In this document: piece after piece, positions 1 to 9,123 of the stretch
How positions within the stretch are numbered: position 1 is the first letter of the stretch
How the letters are laid out: each line of letters opens with the position of its first letter
Source: UBA6136 sp041178325
GTDB lineage: Bacteria > Pseudomonadota > Gammaproteobacteria > Methylococcales > Methylococcaceae
DNA length: 41,714 bases
NCBI GenBank assembly: GCA_041178325.1
Contig: JBEGVN010000053.1
Location: 1 to 41,714 of the forward strand
Reading direction: 5' to 3'
The notes under the pieces: generated by a model
Databases searched by the model: none
What the model saw: only the letters and a program-made list of their open reading frames with translations
What the model was told of the DNA's origin: nothing
Program-made: the position numbers and the translations under genes

Positions 1-1005
1 ATCTCGGGTGTCTTGACCTACCGAGGCGAGCAGCCAACTGGTGGTGAGGGTGACGCGACGGTGGGTGGCCTTCAATCACATTCAATTATTGCGAATGCTG
101 GCTATCTCTTCGTCACGAATGCAGGAAGCCATTCCATTTCGGTCTTTAAGATAGGGAGCGATGGTTCTCTTATTCTCAGAAATACCTTCGACTCAGCGGG
201 AATTCGGCCTGTCAGTCTTGCCGTCCATGGGACATATCTCCTCGTGGTTAATCAGGGGGACAAGACGGCCGGTGGCAATGTCCGGGTGATGCAGATGGAT
301 CCCGAGGGTCAATCGGTGAAGGTGTCGGGCGGTTTCGACTACCCTGCCAATGATTTGCCCAACGACATTGTCAGCAATCGCATCAATGGCTTCTTTGCGG
401 TTTCACGCTTTGGAGCCAACGCGGTTGATAACTTCCTTTTGTCTGAAGATGGCAGTATTCGACTGACAGGAGGGGTTACCGGCGTCGTTAACGCATTTGG
501 TGGCGCGATGGGTTTGGATCAGGATAGCAGGCTTGTTTTTACCCATCTTGGAAAAAAACCAGGCTTGATATCCATGTGGGTTGGAAAAGAGGGTCAAACG
601 CTGAAGCGTTGGGTCAAAACGCGCAGGGATCTTGTTGATCCCTGTTGGGCTGTGGCCATGAATGATGGCAATCATGTGTGGATTTCTGCATTCAAAACCC
701 GAAAACTATCGCTCTACGGCATCACCCAGAGTGGGAACCCCGTCCATGTCTCGGACTATGCTTCAACCTTTACTGGGCTGGGTGGCCTGGATGTGCAGAT
801 TGACCCAGCGAACCAATATGTTTTTCAGCTGTTTGTCCCGCAAAGCGCAACATCGACCTCTGCGCCCGTACTTGAAGCGTTCAGAATCGATCTCGCGGGA
901 CGAAAAAAATCGGCAGGGGTAAATCCGGTGAGTTCACTGATGCTCCCCCCTGATTGGGCCGGCGGGGCCACCACAGGCTTGGCTGTTGTAAGCCTCTCTC
1001 AATAG
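1..1005 (+). CDS. Lactonase-family beta-propeller protein, 5' truncated
   Basis: The reading frame is open to the left window edge, so the N-terminus lies outside; a TTG at 13 is probably internal. The visible 330 residues carry repeated beta-propeller blades, for example YLFVTNAGSHSISVF near the start and HVWISAFKTRKLSLY further on, the pattern of the 7-bladed 6-phosphogluconolactonase-like (lactonase) family. The start TYRGEQPTGG followed by GGLQSHS matches the usual first blade of these proteins, so only the signal peptide and perhaps 30-60 residues are missing. Many members of this family are exported and of unknown substrate, so sugar-lactone hydrolysis should not be assumed. The stop TAG is at 1003-1005, and the next gene is convergent. 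Confidence 0.75.
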   Translation: MSGVLTYRGEQPTGGEGDATVGGLQSHSIIANAGYLFVTNAGSHSISVFKIGSDGSLILRNTFDSAGIRPVSLAVHGTYLLVVNQGDKTAGGNVRVMQMDPEGQSVKVSGGFDYPANDLPNDIVSNRINGFFAVSRFGANAVDNFLLSEDGSIRLTGGVTGVVNAFGGAMGLDQDSRLVFTHLGKKPGLISMWVGKEGQTLKRWVKTRRDLVDPCWAVAMNDGNHVWISAFKTRKLSLYGITQSGNPVHVSDYASTFTGLGGLDVQIDPANQYVFQLFVPQSATSTSAPVLEAFRIDLAGRKKSAGVNPVSSLMLPPDWAGGATTGLAVVSLSQ

Positions 1006-1046
1006 GGGCGATCGCTCCAGAAGGGGAAGGCTATCGAGCCCCAGAC

Positions 1047-2681
1047 TCAGAACCGGACCTGTGACTGAACATACCAGTAGTTCACGTTGCTATGGTTGCT
1101 GGGGGCATCCGGTGCATATTCTGCAAAATTCCCTTTCATCAAGACCTGCCAGCCCACCTGTAATGCGAGGTTCTCATGGGCATCCCAGCGCCCATTCAGC
1201 TCCCAGGTTTGTCCCACATAGTTTCCGGCACTTCCTGAGGTATCCACAAGACTCGCCTCGGACCAACCTTCGGTCGACTTTCCATCGGCGAGCCACCAGA
1301 ACCGGTTGGCGGCATAGATCGTGATGTCCGGGGTAGGCGTCAGGAAGAGGCGGTACCCCGGGGTATTGATGTTGTTCCGTGCAAAGAGTGCGAGGATACC
1401 ATCAGGTCCAAATTCCGACACGGTAGAGGGAAAGAGAGAGTCAAAGTGGGAGGAGGCGTAATCCCACTGGAGAAGGAATCGGGGGGTCCAGGGCGCGTCG
1501 AAAGTATAGCCCGCCTGGAGATGTTGCATGATCGACCCGACGCTCAGAATTGGTGCCTGGGAGTTGACGCGTTTTTGCCCCGTTTGCCCAATGGTTTCGA
1601 TTTCAAAGTCGAACTCCCCCTTTCGAGGCTGGCGAAATATGCGAAAGCCCGGGGTGTAGAGGGTTGGGCTCAGGTTCGCTGCCATGCCTTCATGGAGATA
1701 GTAAAAGTAGAGCTCGAGGTGGTCCAAAGGTGTGAGCGATTGGTCGAGAAAAGCGCCCGCGAACACGGCATCGGTGATCGGCCGGTTCCACGACCAAGCG
1801 TTCTGGGCCAATGCGCTAGCCTTGGAGGGCAGCATCTCCACCGGTGTGTTTGCAAACGTCAGGAGTTCCCAGCCTTCGGTTTCACTTCGGAGACGATTTT
1901 GGAAGCCGACATATTGGAACTGGGTGCTCTTGAAGGGAACGATACCGATCAGTCGATTGCTTCCCACTGCCATCTGCATCTGGCCGAGCTTGGATTCGGA
2001 GTCGATGCCCAGACCCCAGAGGTTATGGTCGATCCAGCCTGCGAATACCTGCTCAAGGTTCAACACGTTGACCATGGTCGTATTGATCTTGTTGGGGTCG
2101 GGGGAGCCATACTGGCGGGCATCCCAAAACTGGATTTCGAAACGAAAATCTTCCGTGGGATGGGCCTTGAACCAGATTACGGACTGAATCGGAATGCCAT
2201 ACTGACCTTGGGTCGTATCCTTGATCCAGGGCGTTGCGTAGCTTTCATAACGCACGCGTTCCTCAAAAGTCAGCGACATCCATTCCGGTAGATCCCAGGC
2301 ACGCTTGAGACTGATGGGTTGGCCTTCCTCCCAGGTCGCCCGCTTTGTCAATTCGTCGATCCTAAAGCTTGCGGAGGGACCAAGATAGGTGATCCGGGGT
2401 TTGTAGTTCTTATCCAGCGGAGAATGATCAATAGGCTCCTGGGCGCGCTGAGCCACTGATTTTTGTTGGGTCTCGAGGCCGTAACAGTCTATTCCTGCTG
2501 GTGCCTTGGGTAAGGGCGCAGTTCTCAGACCTTGCGGCTGCTCTTTTTTGATTGGATCGGACGTCAGACAGGGCGTTGCAGCCTGCAGCAGGGTCGGTAC
2601 AAGCAATACTCCCAAAAGACAGATACGCGGGTATTTGCGGTAATGCGCCTGAAAGGCCTGATCCATGCTGTCAATCTGCAC
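1047..2681 (-). CDS. Alginate-export-type outer-membrane porin (paralogue 1)
   Basis: A 544-residue outer-membrane beta-barrel. A signal peptide (hydrophobic LLGVLLVPTLLQA) is followed by a Pro-rich linker to about residue 100, then the barrel. Motifs such as PEWMSLTFEERVRYESYATPW, FWDARQYG and the end VNYWYVQSQVRF, with C-terminal Phe, fit the alginate-export (AlgE-like, PF13372) family. It is clearly paralogous to the 607-residue protein at 16632-18455, with which it shares RYE-x-YATPW, FWDARQYG, GWQVLMKGN and SNVNY blocks. No alginate synthesis genes are nearby, so the substrate is unknown; a porin for an anionic or small solute is possible. The GTG start at 2681 overlaps the end of the upstream DUF2127 gene by 11 bases; ATG at 2666 is an alternative start. 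Confidence 0.8.
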   Translation of the reverse strand: MQIDSMDQAFQAHYRKYPRICLLGVLLVPTLLQAATPCLTSDPIKKEQPQGLRTAPLPKAPAGIDCYGLETQQKSVAQRAQEPIDHSPLDKNYKPRITYLGPSASFRIDELTKRATWEEGQPISLKRAWDLPEWMSLTFEERVRYESYATPWIKDTTQGQYGIPIQSVIWFKAHPTEDFRFEIQFWDARQYGSPDPNKINTTMVNVLNLEQVFAGWIDHNLWGLGIDSESKLGQMQMAVGSNRLIGIVPFKSTQFQYVGFQNRLRSETEGWELLTFANTPVEMLPSKASALAQNAWSWNRPITDAVFAGAFLDQSLTPLDHLELYFYYLHEGMAANLSPTLYTPGFRIFRQPRKGEFDFEIETIGQTGQKRVNSQAPILSVGSIMQHLQAGYTFDAPWTPRFLLQWDYASSHFDSLFPSTVSEFGPDGILALFARNNINTPGYRLFLTPTPDITIYAANRFWWLADGKSTEGWSEASLVDTSGSAGNYVGQTWELNGRWDAHENLALQVGWQVLMKGNFAEYAPDAPSNHSNVNYWYVQSQVRF

Positions 2682-3216
2682 TGTGCGTGCCTGGTGATTC
2701 TCTCAGCAAAGGACGAGAGGCGTTCTTCTGCCCACGATGGTCCAGTTGTGCCTCATCTTTAAGCCTTCTACGAATATTCACGGCAATGACCAGTATGACC
2801 AGAATATTGATCAATAAGGCGGCAATCTTGATAAAGCTGGAACCGAGATAGAGTTCGTAGAGTTCAAAGGGAATATAAATGCTGCCGGAGAGCGCACCAA
2901 ACCACTCAGCCCACGGACGTTCGTTCCATAGCCCGAAGGCTTCGGTGAACCGGACCATGGCATAAAAAATCCCGGCCAGAAAAACTCCCCAGAGTTTGGC
3001 ATCGGTCACTTCCCCAGCGTATTGGAGGAACAGGGCGGGATAATGCCCCTCAGGGTGAAGGTGCAGCATGCGGATGACCGTTGCGGCAATCGATTCCACA
3101 TCGCGATGTAGAAGCGTCAGTAATCCGAAACCGGCCAGAAGTGTCAAGACGCCCTTGGAAGCCTCGAAGAAGGCAACGGCCCTGAGGCTTCTGGAAACGG
3201 CGGGAATGTTGTGCAT
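2671..3216 (-). CDS. DUF2127 inner-membrane protein
   Basis: A 181-residue integral membrane protein. Hydrophobic segments lie around residues 20-38, 75-95, 105-120 and 140-165, with a basic tail (RRRLKDE). The pattern of an N-terminal FFEASKGVLTLLAGFGLL and the central W-N-ERPWAEWFGALSGSIYIPFELYEL matches the DUF2127 family, whose function is unknown. The gene reads toward the alginate-export-type porin and overlaps its possible GTG start, so the two probably share a transcript. Transcription from the SulP gene upstream should stop at the hairpin at 3231-3259, so this pair needs its own promoter in the short gap or is served by read-through. Confidence 0.75.
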   Translation of the reverse strand: MHNIPAVSRSLRAVAFFEASKGVLTLLAGFGLLTLLHRDVESIAATVIRMLHLHPEGHYPALFLQYAGEVTDAKLWGVFLAGIFYAMVRFTEAFGLWNERPWAEWFGALSGSIYIPFELYELYLGSSFIKIAALLINILVILVIAVNIRRRLKDEAQLDHRGQKNASRPLLRESPGTHSAD

Positions 3217-3230
3217 ACCCCCATTCTAAG

Positions 3231-3259
3231 AAAAAACGCGGGCTCTAGCCCGCGTTTTT
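3231..3259 (-). terminator. Rho-independent terminator after the SulP gene
   Basis: A near-perfect palindrome: AAAAACGCGGGCT at 3232-3244 pairs with AGCCCGCGTTTTT at 3247-3259, with only CT between, so the real loop is TCTA. Read on the minus strand it ends in a T run 15 bases past the SulP stop codon. The A/T arms on both sides make it potentially bidirectional, but only the minus-strand gene ends here. Confidence 0.9.
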
Positions 3260-3273
3260 GAATCAGTATCGGC

Positions 3274-4911
3274 TCAGTAGCGTCTACGGGCAGCCAGTCG
3301 GTGCTCGGAATAGGCGATCAGCTCCTCCATTCCCTTGATCACACATTGTCCACCCCGACCTATGTAGTCATGACGGAACTGTTCGATGAATTCCATAACC
3401 GTGTGGTCGATGTAGGAAACATCTGTCACGTCAAAGATAATGGATTTGCCGATGGGGATGTCAGCAAGATCACTCTTGAGGCCGACAAAATTGGCAAAGA
3501 CCGCTGAACCTTCGATTCTGACGATGAACTGTTCTGCTGATGATTGCTGAATGCTGAAGTTGATGCGGATGAGGTTGGAGAGGGGAACGCCCCGGCTGAG
3601 TTGAATGCCGATCTTGAACAGGATGCCGATGAGGACTCCTACAAGAAGATCGGTCATGAGGATGGCGATAATGGTCACAGTAAAGACAAAGAGTTGCTCC
3701 TTGCCGATCTGCATGGTCTTTGCAAACTCCTTCGGCGAGGCCAGCCGGAACCCGGTATAGACCAACAGTGCGGCGAGCGATGCCATCGGGATTTTGTGAA
3801 TCAAACCCGGAAAAAGGACGACGAAGAGAGCAAGAAAAGCCCCATGAAAGAAATTGGCCCAGCCGGTCTTTGCCCCGTTGTTGACGTTGGCGGAGGAGCG
3901 AACGATTTCGGCAATCATCGGAAGGCCCCCGATTGCGCTAGCCAGAAGGTTGCCCACCCCAACCGCGGTTAGATCCCGGTTGAGGTTGGATTCGCGCTTG
4001 AAGGGATCAAGCTTGTCGACGGCTGTCGCGCTCAGCAGGGTTTCGAGACTCCCGACCAGCCAGATGGCAACCACCGCAGAAAGAAACTCTGGAGTCCAAA
4101 ATTTGCCAAAATCAGGGGTATAAAAACTGGAGCTGATGTGGTCCGAAACACTGACGAGGTATTTTTGGCTGACCGTAAATTCCGGGTTGTGGAAAATCCA
4201 TTGAAAGCCTCTGAGGGAGTAGGTGTGCTCCTGGGCCAAATCAAAATACTGGCCGAGCGCGATGCCGGCCATCACGACGACCAGCGGGCCCGGAATCATC
4301 TTGAGATAGCGGTTCTGGGTCTGGTTCCAGAGGATCAGGATCAGTATGCCCACCACGCCGATGAGGGCTATCTCGGGATTCATGATGGATAGACTGTGTG
4401 GAACCTCAAGAATCGTGTCGATGATTTCCTTGCTTTCGGGTTTAACGCCCAGCAGGACGTGAATCTGTTTCGCCATGATGATCACGCCGATCGCGGCGAG
4501 CATGCCATGAACGACCGAAGCCGGAAAATAAGCATTCAGTTTTCCCGCTTTCAATAGCCCCATGAGAATTTGAAGAACGCTTGCCACGAAAATCGCGGCC
4601 AAAGTGTAACGATAGCCTGCCATGGTATCGCCACCACCAAGGTTCTGGACAGCGGTCAGGATAACGACAATCAGGCCTGCGGCAGGACCGTTGATGGTCA
4701 CATAGGAACCACTGATTCGGGAGACGACCAATCCGCCGATGACTGCCGTGATGATGCCCGACATCGGAGGGAATCCCGAGGCAATTGCAATACCGATACA
4801 GAGGGGGAGGGCGATCAGGAAAACCAGAAATCCTGAAGTGAGATCTGATCGCCAGTTCTCGATGAGTCCATCAATGCCGGTTTTAGGGAGGGCTCTTTGA
4901 GAATTCGTCAT
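3274..4911 (-). CDS. SulP family inorganic anion transporter with STAS domain
   Basis: A 545-residue inner-membrane SLC26/SulP carrier. A cytoplasmic N-terminus (about residues 1-22) is followed by the membrane core, which begins DLTSGFLVFLIALPLCIGIAIASGFPP and contains the family block SGSYVTINGPAAGLIVV. Some 10-14 segments run to about residue 430. A shortened STAS domain (about 445-540) includes IIFDVTDVSYIDHTVMEFIE. Members carry sulfate, bicarbonate or other anions; this branch often sits beside carbonic anhydrase genes, but none is present here, so substrate is open. It is a single-gene unit closed by the terminator at 3231-3259. The 280-base upstream gap holds its promoter and a 10-bp palindrome ATATGCATAT at 4947-4956. 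Confidence 0.9.
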   Translation of the reverse strand: MTNSQRALPKTGIDGLIENWRSDLTSGFLVFLIALPLCIGIAIASGFPPMSGIITAVIGGLVVSRISGSYVTINGPAAGLIVVILTAVQNLGGGDTMAGYRYTLAAIFVASVLQILMGLLKAGKLNAYFPASVVHGMLAAIGVIIMAKQIHVLLGVKPESKEIIDTILEVPHSLSIMNPEIALIGVVGILILILWNQTQNRYLKMIPGPLVVVMAGIALGQYFDLAQEHTYSLRGFQWIFHNPEFTVSQKYLVSVSDHISSSFYTPDFGKFWTPEFLSAVVAIWLVGSLETLLSATAVDKLDPFKRESNLNRDLTAVGVGNLLASAIGGLPMIAEIVRSSANVNNGAKTGWANFFHGAFLALFVVLFPGLIHKIPMASLAALLVYTGFRLASPKEFAKTMQIGKEQLFVFTVTIIAILMTDLLVGVLIGILFKIGIQLSRGVPLSNLIRINFSIQQSSAEQFIVRIEGSAVFANFVGLKSDLADIPIGKSIIFDVTDVSYIDHTVMEFIEQFRHDYIGRGGQCVIKGMEELIAYSEHRLAARRRY

Positions 4912-5043
4912 GCGCTTGGTCCAAGTCAGTTCAGTATGCCTTGAGAATATGCATATCTTATGCCGATATCATCTGGTGGATAATGCGGCTGATTTACAGG
5001 GTGTTATTTACTGAATCTTATGAGCCGCGGCCGTTTCGTGGTG

Positions 5044-5070
5044 CATATGCCCCGAAGCGCGGGGCATATG
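5044..5070. promoter_or_regulatory. Perfect 11-bp inverted repeat in divergent intergenic region
   Basis: CATATGCCCCG at 5044-5054 and its exact reverse complement at 5060-5070 are separated by AAGCG. It lies between the divergent SulP gene and the small lipoprotein gene at 5194. No T run follows on either strand, so it is not a standard terminator. It could be an operator or an mRNA leader hairpin. The rest of the 4912-5193 gap holds an ATATGCATAT palindrome at 4947-4956 and no convincing gene. Confidence 0.45.
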
Positions 5071-5193
5071 ACCAATGGTTCTTGATTGTTTCAAGACCCG
5101 AAATGCGATCGTCTTTTTCTGGTGCACCAGCATTTCAAATTCAATCTGATCTCCGATTACAATCGGAGGTGTTATCTCAATGGGAATACCCTC

Positions 5194-5505
5194 GTGAAAT
5201 ATTTGCCCTCAATGCTGCTGTGTCTTTCGCTTACTGGGTGTGTCACAGACTCCCCGGCGCTTCATCGTGACGACGCGGCGAAGGTGCGATCACTGGGGGA
5301 GGAGCGGGCCCACAAGGACCTTGCCTGTCCATCCGCCAAGGCGGGACGGCCGGTTCGAAGTGTCCGAATGTCGGATCGGGGGGAGCCCCTCTTTACTGAG
5401 TACCGGACCTTTGTGGAGGGCTGTGGCAAGCATGTGACCTATGTTATCGCCTGTCATGACGATGATGACTGCGTCTTTGGCGATGCGCTGAGTATCTACC
5501 CTTAG
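5194..5505 (+). CDS. Small Cys-rich lipoprotein, unknown function
   Basis: I choose the GTG at 5194, which gives 103 residues beginning MKYLPSMLLCLSLTGC, a compact lipoprotein signal with lipobox LTGC and lipidated Cys16. Earlier in-frame starts would put a non-signal-like stretch in front. A ribosome-binding-like GGAGGT sits further up, at 5165-5170, before a five-codon reading frame (5180-5197) whose TGA overlaps this GTG, so re-initiation is possible. The mature part has four further Cys residues (LAC, EGC, IAC, DDC) and an acidic HDDDDC block near the end, suggesting disulfides in the periplasm. I do not recognise the family. It is convergent with the next gene and the two stop codons share bases. 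Confidence 0.6.
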   Translation: MKYLPSMLLCLSLTGCVTDSPALHRDDAAKVRSLGEERAHKDLACPSAKAGRPVRSVRMSDRGEPLFTEYRTFVEGCGKHVTYVIACHDDDDCVFGDALSIYP

Positions 5506-6689
5506 CGAAATTTCAGCTGGCCGGCAGAGCCTAGCCATCCGGGAGCCTCATTTCGAAGCCAGTTTTCTGCGGCCTTGTCTTTTCGAAGGACTGAGCCGAG
5601 GAATGCGGTGCTTATTTTCTGGATGGCAGCCAGCTGGCGTCCGTAGTGTCTTGGATCGTAGCCGGGACCGAAGCCACGGCGTGCATCACCAAATTGAGTG
5701 GCCCTTCCATTGGGGCCGCCGCGTCCTCTTTTCCCAAACAGCTGCCCTTCTTCCTCTGCGTGACGAACCTCATCGGGATCCTCTTCCTGATCTTCGGGCT
5801 TTTCACTCTGTGGATCAATTCCGGCCAATTGGCGATGGGTTCCATTGATCAGATTCAAAAGTATCTTGCTTCCCGCGTGTGCCTGCTGCCAGGGGGCTGA
5901 TCTCACTGAGGGTGAAGTTATCCCCCAGGGGTCATGATCATCGGATCCCGTGACCACCAGGAGAGGGGTATTCAGGGACTCAAAGCGGTGATGAATCCCA
6001 CCTTTGGCCATATCGACGTGCGGGCTCAGGAGGAGGGCCGCCTGAATCGGGGGCAAAGGTTCCCTGAGCGAAAGCCCTTTGACGGCCTCGCCCAGCATTG
6101 CCTGAAGGGTCTGGGCCCCAAGATCGAATCCGACAATGGCAATTTCATCCATGCGCGCCTGACTGAATGGGGGCTTGGCGGTGCGCTTTCGCTCTTCAAG
6201 GTTCCGGATGGCATAGGTTACATCCGAGATCCGACCCTCCAGTGAATTGAGGCTGAAGTGCTCGTGGCCGATGGATTTCAGATCATGACGATCAGCCGCA
6301 CTCAAATGCGTGAGGGCCATGGCATCCCTTTGCTGCTGGACTACCAGAACGGCAAACCCTCCCTTGACCCAGGCATCACGCCAAAGGGGGGCAGAGCCTG
6401 CATCCTGACCCAGCCCCGGGAGATACACCACCAGGGGGTAAGAGCCCGGTTCTTCGGGCGCTACGAACAGAATATCCAGAGTCCGTGACCCGTTTTTCCA
6501 TTGCTCAGTGACTTCAGGGCCTTTCGTCAAGGCGGTGGGTTGGTAGCTCGCCTTGGCACCGAAATGATCGAGTTCGGCTTGAATTTCATCGGGTGGGGGC
6601 CGAGAGGGCTCATGCGAGCAGCCGTTCACCATCAGCAGACAAAAAGGGATCAAAAACCGGTGAAATATGTGCATCTGAATCCAATTCAT
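5502..6689 (-). CDS. Alpha/beta-hydrolase-fold lipoprotein with Asp at the nucleophile elbow
   Basis: Starting at the ATG at 6687-6689 the protein has 395 residues, with a lipoprotein signal ending LMVNGC (Cys24); a second ATG at 6674 also fits. The fold is that of dienelactone/PAF-acetylhydrolase-like enzymes: strand plus oxyanion region VVYLPGLGQDAG (88-98), nucleophile elbow GFDLGAQ (187-193), acid region GSDDHD (248-253) and GTHRQL with His285. The elbow normally reads G-x-S-x-G; here residue 189 is Asp, as in haloalkane dehalogenases and epoxide hydrolases, or else the enzyme is inactive. An acidic then Gly/Arg-rich insertion occupies about 293-345. It is likely anchored to the outer membrane facing the periplasm. 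It is divergent from the cis/trans isomerase gene. Confidence 0.75.
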   Translation of the reverse strand: MNWIQMHIFHRFLIPFCLLMVNGCSHEPSRPPPDEIQAELDHFGAKASYQPTALTKGPEVTEQWKNGSRTLDILFVAPEEPGSYPLVVYLPGLGQDAGSAPLWRDAWVKGGFAVLVVQQQRDAMALTHLSAADRHDLKSIGHEHFSLNSLEGRISDVTYAIRNLEERKRTAKPPFSQARMDEIAIVGFDLGAQTLQAMLGEAVKGLSLREPLPPIQAALLLSPHVDMAKGGIHHRFESLNTPLLVVTGSDDHDPWGITSPSVRSAPWQQAHAGSKILLNLINGTHRQLAGIDPQSEKPEDQEEDPDEVRHAEEEGQLFGKRGRGGPNGRATQFGDARRGFGPGYDPRHYGRQLAAIQKISTAFLGSVLRKDKAAENWLRNEAPGWLGSAGQLKFR

Positions 6690-6768
6690 CGAAGGGTCAT
6701 CTGATTCTAAACTGAAGCCAAGCCTGATAATCTCGATCATCTTGTTTGACTGGTCTTGGGCCCGAAAT

Positions 6769-9123
6769 ATGAAACGAATCACCCTCATCGTTCTCTTTAC
6801 TGTTCTGGCAGTGGGCTGCGCAACCGTTGGCCTCAGGGCGCTGGATCAGTTGTATGGCCCAGAACACCCCGACCGTTTTGACGCGCCGGTCGAAAGGGCC
6901 GTTTCCGCGCCCGACTTCATCGCCGATGTGAAGCCGATTCTGGATGGTCGCTGTGTGGTTTGTCATGCCTGTTATGACGCCCCCTGCCAGCTTCAATTGG
7001 GAAGTTATGAGGGCGTGACGCGGGGTGCAAACCCACGAAAAATCTACGATACGGCGCGGTTGGTTGAGGTCCCGACCACGCGTCTTTTCTTTGATGCCGA
7101 CACGAACGCGGTCTGGAGGAAGAAGGGGTTCTTCGCTGTTCTCAATGAGCGTAATTCCGATCCTGAAACCAATATCAAAGCTGGGATTTTGGCCAAAATG
7201 GTGACCCTCAAAAATGATCACCCCGGTCCCAGCCAAGGCGTCTTGCCGGCGGACTCCTTTGATTTTTCCCTGGATCGCCCGCAGGTTTGTGCCGGGCTTG
7301 AGTCGATCTCGGAATATATGCACAAGCACCCCGACTGGGGAATGCCCTTCGGTTTTCCGGCCCTTGACCCAGCTGAATCAAGGACGCTGATTCGCTGGCT
7401 CGAGTCGGGTGCCCCCGCGACCCCTAAAAAGCCCTTGCCATCCGCGCATGAACAGCGCATTGCGACATGGGAGAGTTTTCTCAATGCCGATGATCTTAAA
7501 TCACGGCTGATGGCGCGTTATGTCTATGAACATTGGTTCCTGGCTCATCTTTATTTCGATGATCTGCCGCCAGGCACATTTTTCGAACTGGTTCGTTCGG
7601 CAACCCCTCCGGGTCAGCCGATCCAGTTGATCGCCACGCGTCGTCCGTATGATGATCCAGGGGTTAAACGGGTTTTCTATCGCCTGCGGCCGATCGAGGC
7701 GACCCTGGTGTCCAAGACCCATATGCCCTATGCCCTCAATAATGCCAAGCTGGCGCGGATTCGCGCCTGGTTTGTGGATTTGCCCTATCCGGTCGATCAA
7801 CTCCCAGGCTATGAGCCGGATGCGTCCTCCAACCCTTTTATCACCTTCAAGGCAATTCCTCCCAACTCTCGCTATCGCCTGATGTTGGACGAGGCCCAGT
7901 TCACGGTCATGGGATTCATCAAGGGTCCCTCCTGTCGTGGGCAGACAGCGCTTGACGTCATTGATGACCATTTCTGGATTGGTTTCGTCAATCCGGATCT
8001 TCCAGAGCTCAAGGATTCCTCGAAGTTTCTATCGGAAGTCCTGACGCACATGTACCTGCCTACGCGTGACCGGAGTACGGCCCTTTTAGGGCGCTGGCTG
8101 ACTTACGCCGAGCAACAGAATGCGTACCTCCTTCGAAAGGCCGCCTACTTTGATCAGATGTTCAAGGGAAAGACCCAAGTCACCATGAATGACATCTGGG
8201 ACGGAGATGGCACCAACCCCAATGCGACACTGACGGTATTTCGCCATTTTGACAGTGCCTCGGTGGAGCAGGGGCTCCTCGGCGACCACCCCCAAAAAGC
8301 CCTCATCATTGGTTATGAGGTACTTGAAAGAGTCCACTACCTTCTGGTTGCTGGCTTTGATGTCTACGGTAATGTGGGTCATCAGCTGGAAGCCCGCTTA
8401 TATATGGATTTTCTCCGTATGGAAGCCGAGCACAACGTTTTGATTGCTTTGCCGAAAAGCGCACGAATCCCTGTGCGCGACCACTGGTACCGTGGGGCAA
8501 CGGAAGATGTGCGGGCCTATCTTCAGGGAGCGCGCAATGACTTCGATCAGGAGACTGGGATTGTGTACAAGACGCAGGATCCTCTGAATGAGTTCTATGA
8601 AATCTGGAAGGCGCGTACTTCTCCGGTACAGAGCCATCGCTATGATCTCAATCCCAAGCAACTCGGGCCTTCGCTCACTCAGGCGCTCACCGGGCTTTCC
8701 CTCATCAAGGGGCGAGCCTTGAGCTATCTTCCCGAGTCATCCTTTCTGATGGTGGAACGAAGCCGTGGCGGAGCAAAGCACTTCACGCTTCTTCGAAATA
8801 GTGCCCACAGCAACATTGCTGAACTGTTCAATGAGACCAACCGACGGCTCCCGGACGAGGATACCCTTTACCTGGCGAGTGGCTTCATCGGGGCCTATCC
8901 CAATGTCTTTCTTAAAGTAAAGGAAAGTGAACTCCCGGAATTCACCCGGCTGATTGCCACGATGAATTCGGAAAAAGACTATGAGGCTTTTGCTTCACGG
9001 TTTGCAGTCAGACGAACGGATCCCGGTTTCTGGGCTCACAGCGACAGAATTCGAAAGGAAGCCGCTCGTCTGATGCCGGTTGAAGCGGCAGTCTTCGATC
9101 TTAATCGCTATGAAAACCGCTAG
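6769..9123 (+). CDS. cti: Fatty acid cis/trans isomerase (periplasmic, heme-type)
   Basis: A 784-residue protein of the usual length for Cti (PF06934). ATG at 6769 gives the export signal MKRITLIVLFTVLAVGC; an upstream TTG at 6742 would add a useless extension. The heme-binding CVVCH motif lies at about residues 62-66, followed by the conserved ACYDAPCQLQLGSYEG segment typical of this family. Known members convert cis-unsaturated acyl chains of membrane phospholipids to trans without prior release, rigidifying the membrane quickly under solvent, heat or metal stress. The enzyme acts in the periplasm. The lipobox-like AVGC means it might also be lipid-anchored. A 46-residue lipoprotein gene starts inside its last codons, so the two are probably translationally coupled. 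Confidence 0.92.
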   Translation: MKRITLIVLFTVLAVGCATVGLRALDQLYGPEHPDRFDAPVERAVSAPDFIADVKPILDGRCVVCHACYDAPCQLQLGSYEGVTRGANPRKIYDTARLVEVPTTRLFFDADTNAVWRKKGFFAVLNERNSDPETNIKAGILAKMVTLKNDHPGPSQGVLPADSFDFSLDRPQVCAGLESISEYMHKHPDWGMPFGFPALDPAESRTLIRWLESGAPATPKKPLPSAHEQRIATWESFLNADDLKSRLMARYVYEHWFLAHLYFDDLPPGTFFELVRSATPPGQPIQLIATRRPYDDPGVKRVFYRLRPIEATLVSKTHMPYALNNAKLARIRAWFVDLPYPVDQLPGYEPDASSNPFITFKAIPPNSRYRLMLDEAQFTVMGFIKGPSCRGQTALDVIDDHFWIGFVNPDLPELKDSSKFLSEVLTHMYLPTRDRSTALLGRWLTYAEQQNAYLLRKAAYFDQMFKGKTQVTMNDIWDGDGTNPNATLTVFRHFDSASVEQGLLGDHPQKALIIGYEVLERVHYLLVAGFDVYGNVGHQLEARLYMDFLRMEAEHNVLIALPKSARIPVRDHWYRGATEDVRAYLQGARNDFDQETGIVYKTQDPLNEFYEIWKARTSPVQSHRYDLNPKQLGPSLTQALTGLSLIKGRALSYLPESSFLMVERSRGGAKHFTLLRNSAHSNIAELFNETNRRLPDEDTLYLASGFIGAYPNVFLKVKESELPEFTRLIATMNSEKDYEAFASRFAVRRTDPGFWAHSDRIRKEAARLMPVEAAVFDLNRYENR

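Noticed and set aside
1446..2291. 281-codon plus-strand frame opposite alginate-export-type porin 1
   Set aside because: Antisense shadow of a clear outer-membrane barrel; no coherent motifs.
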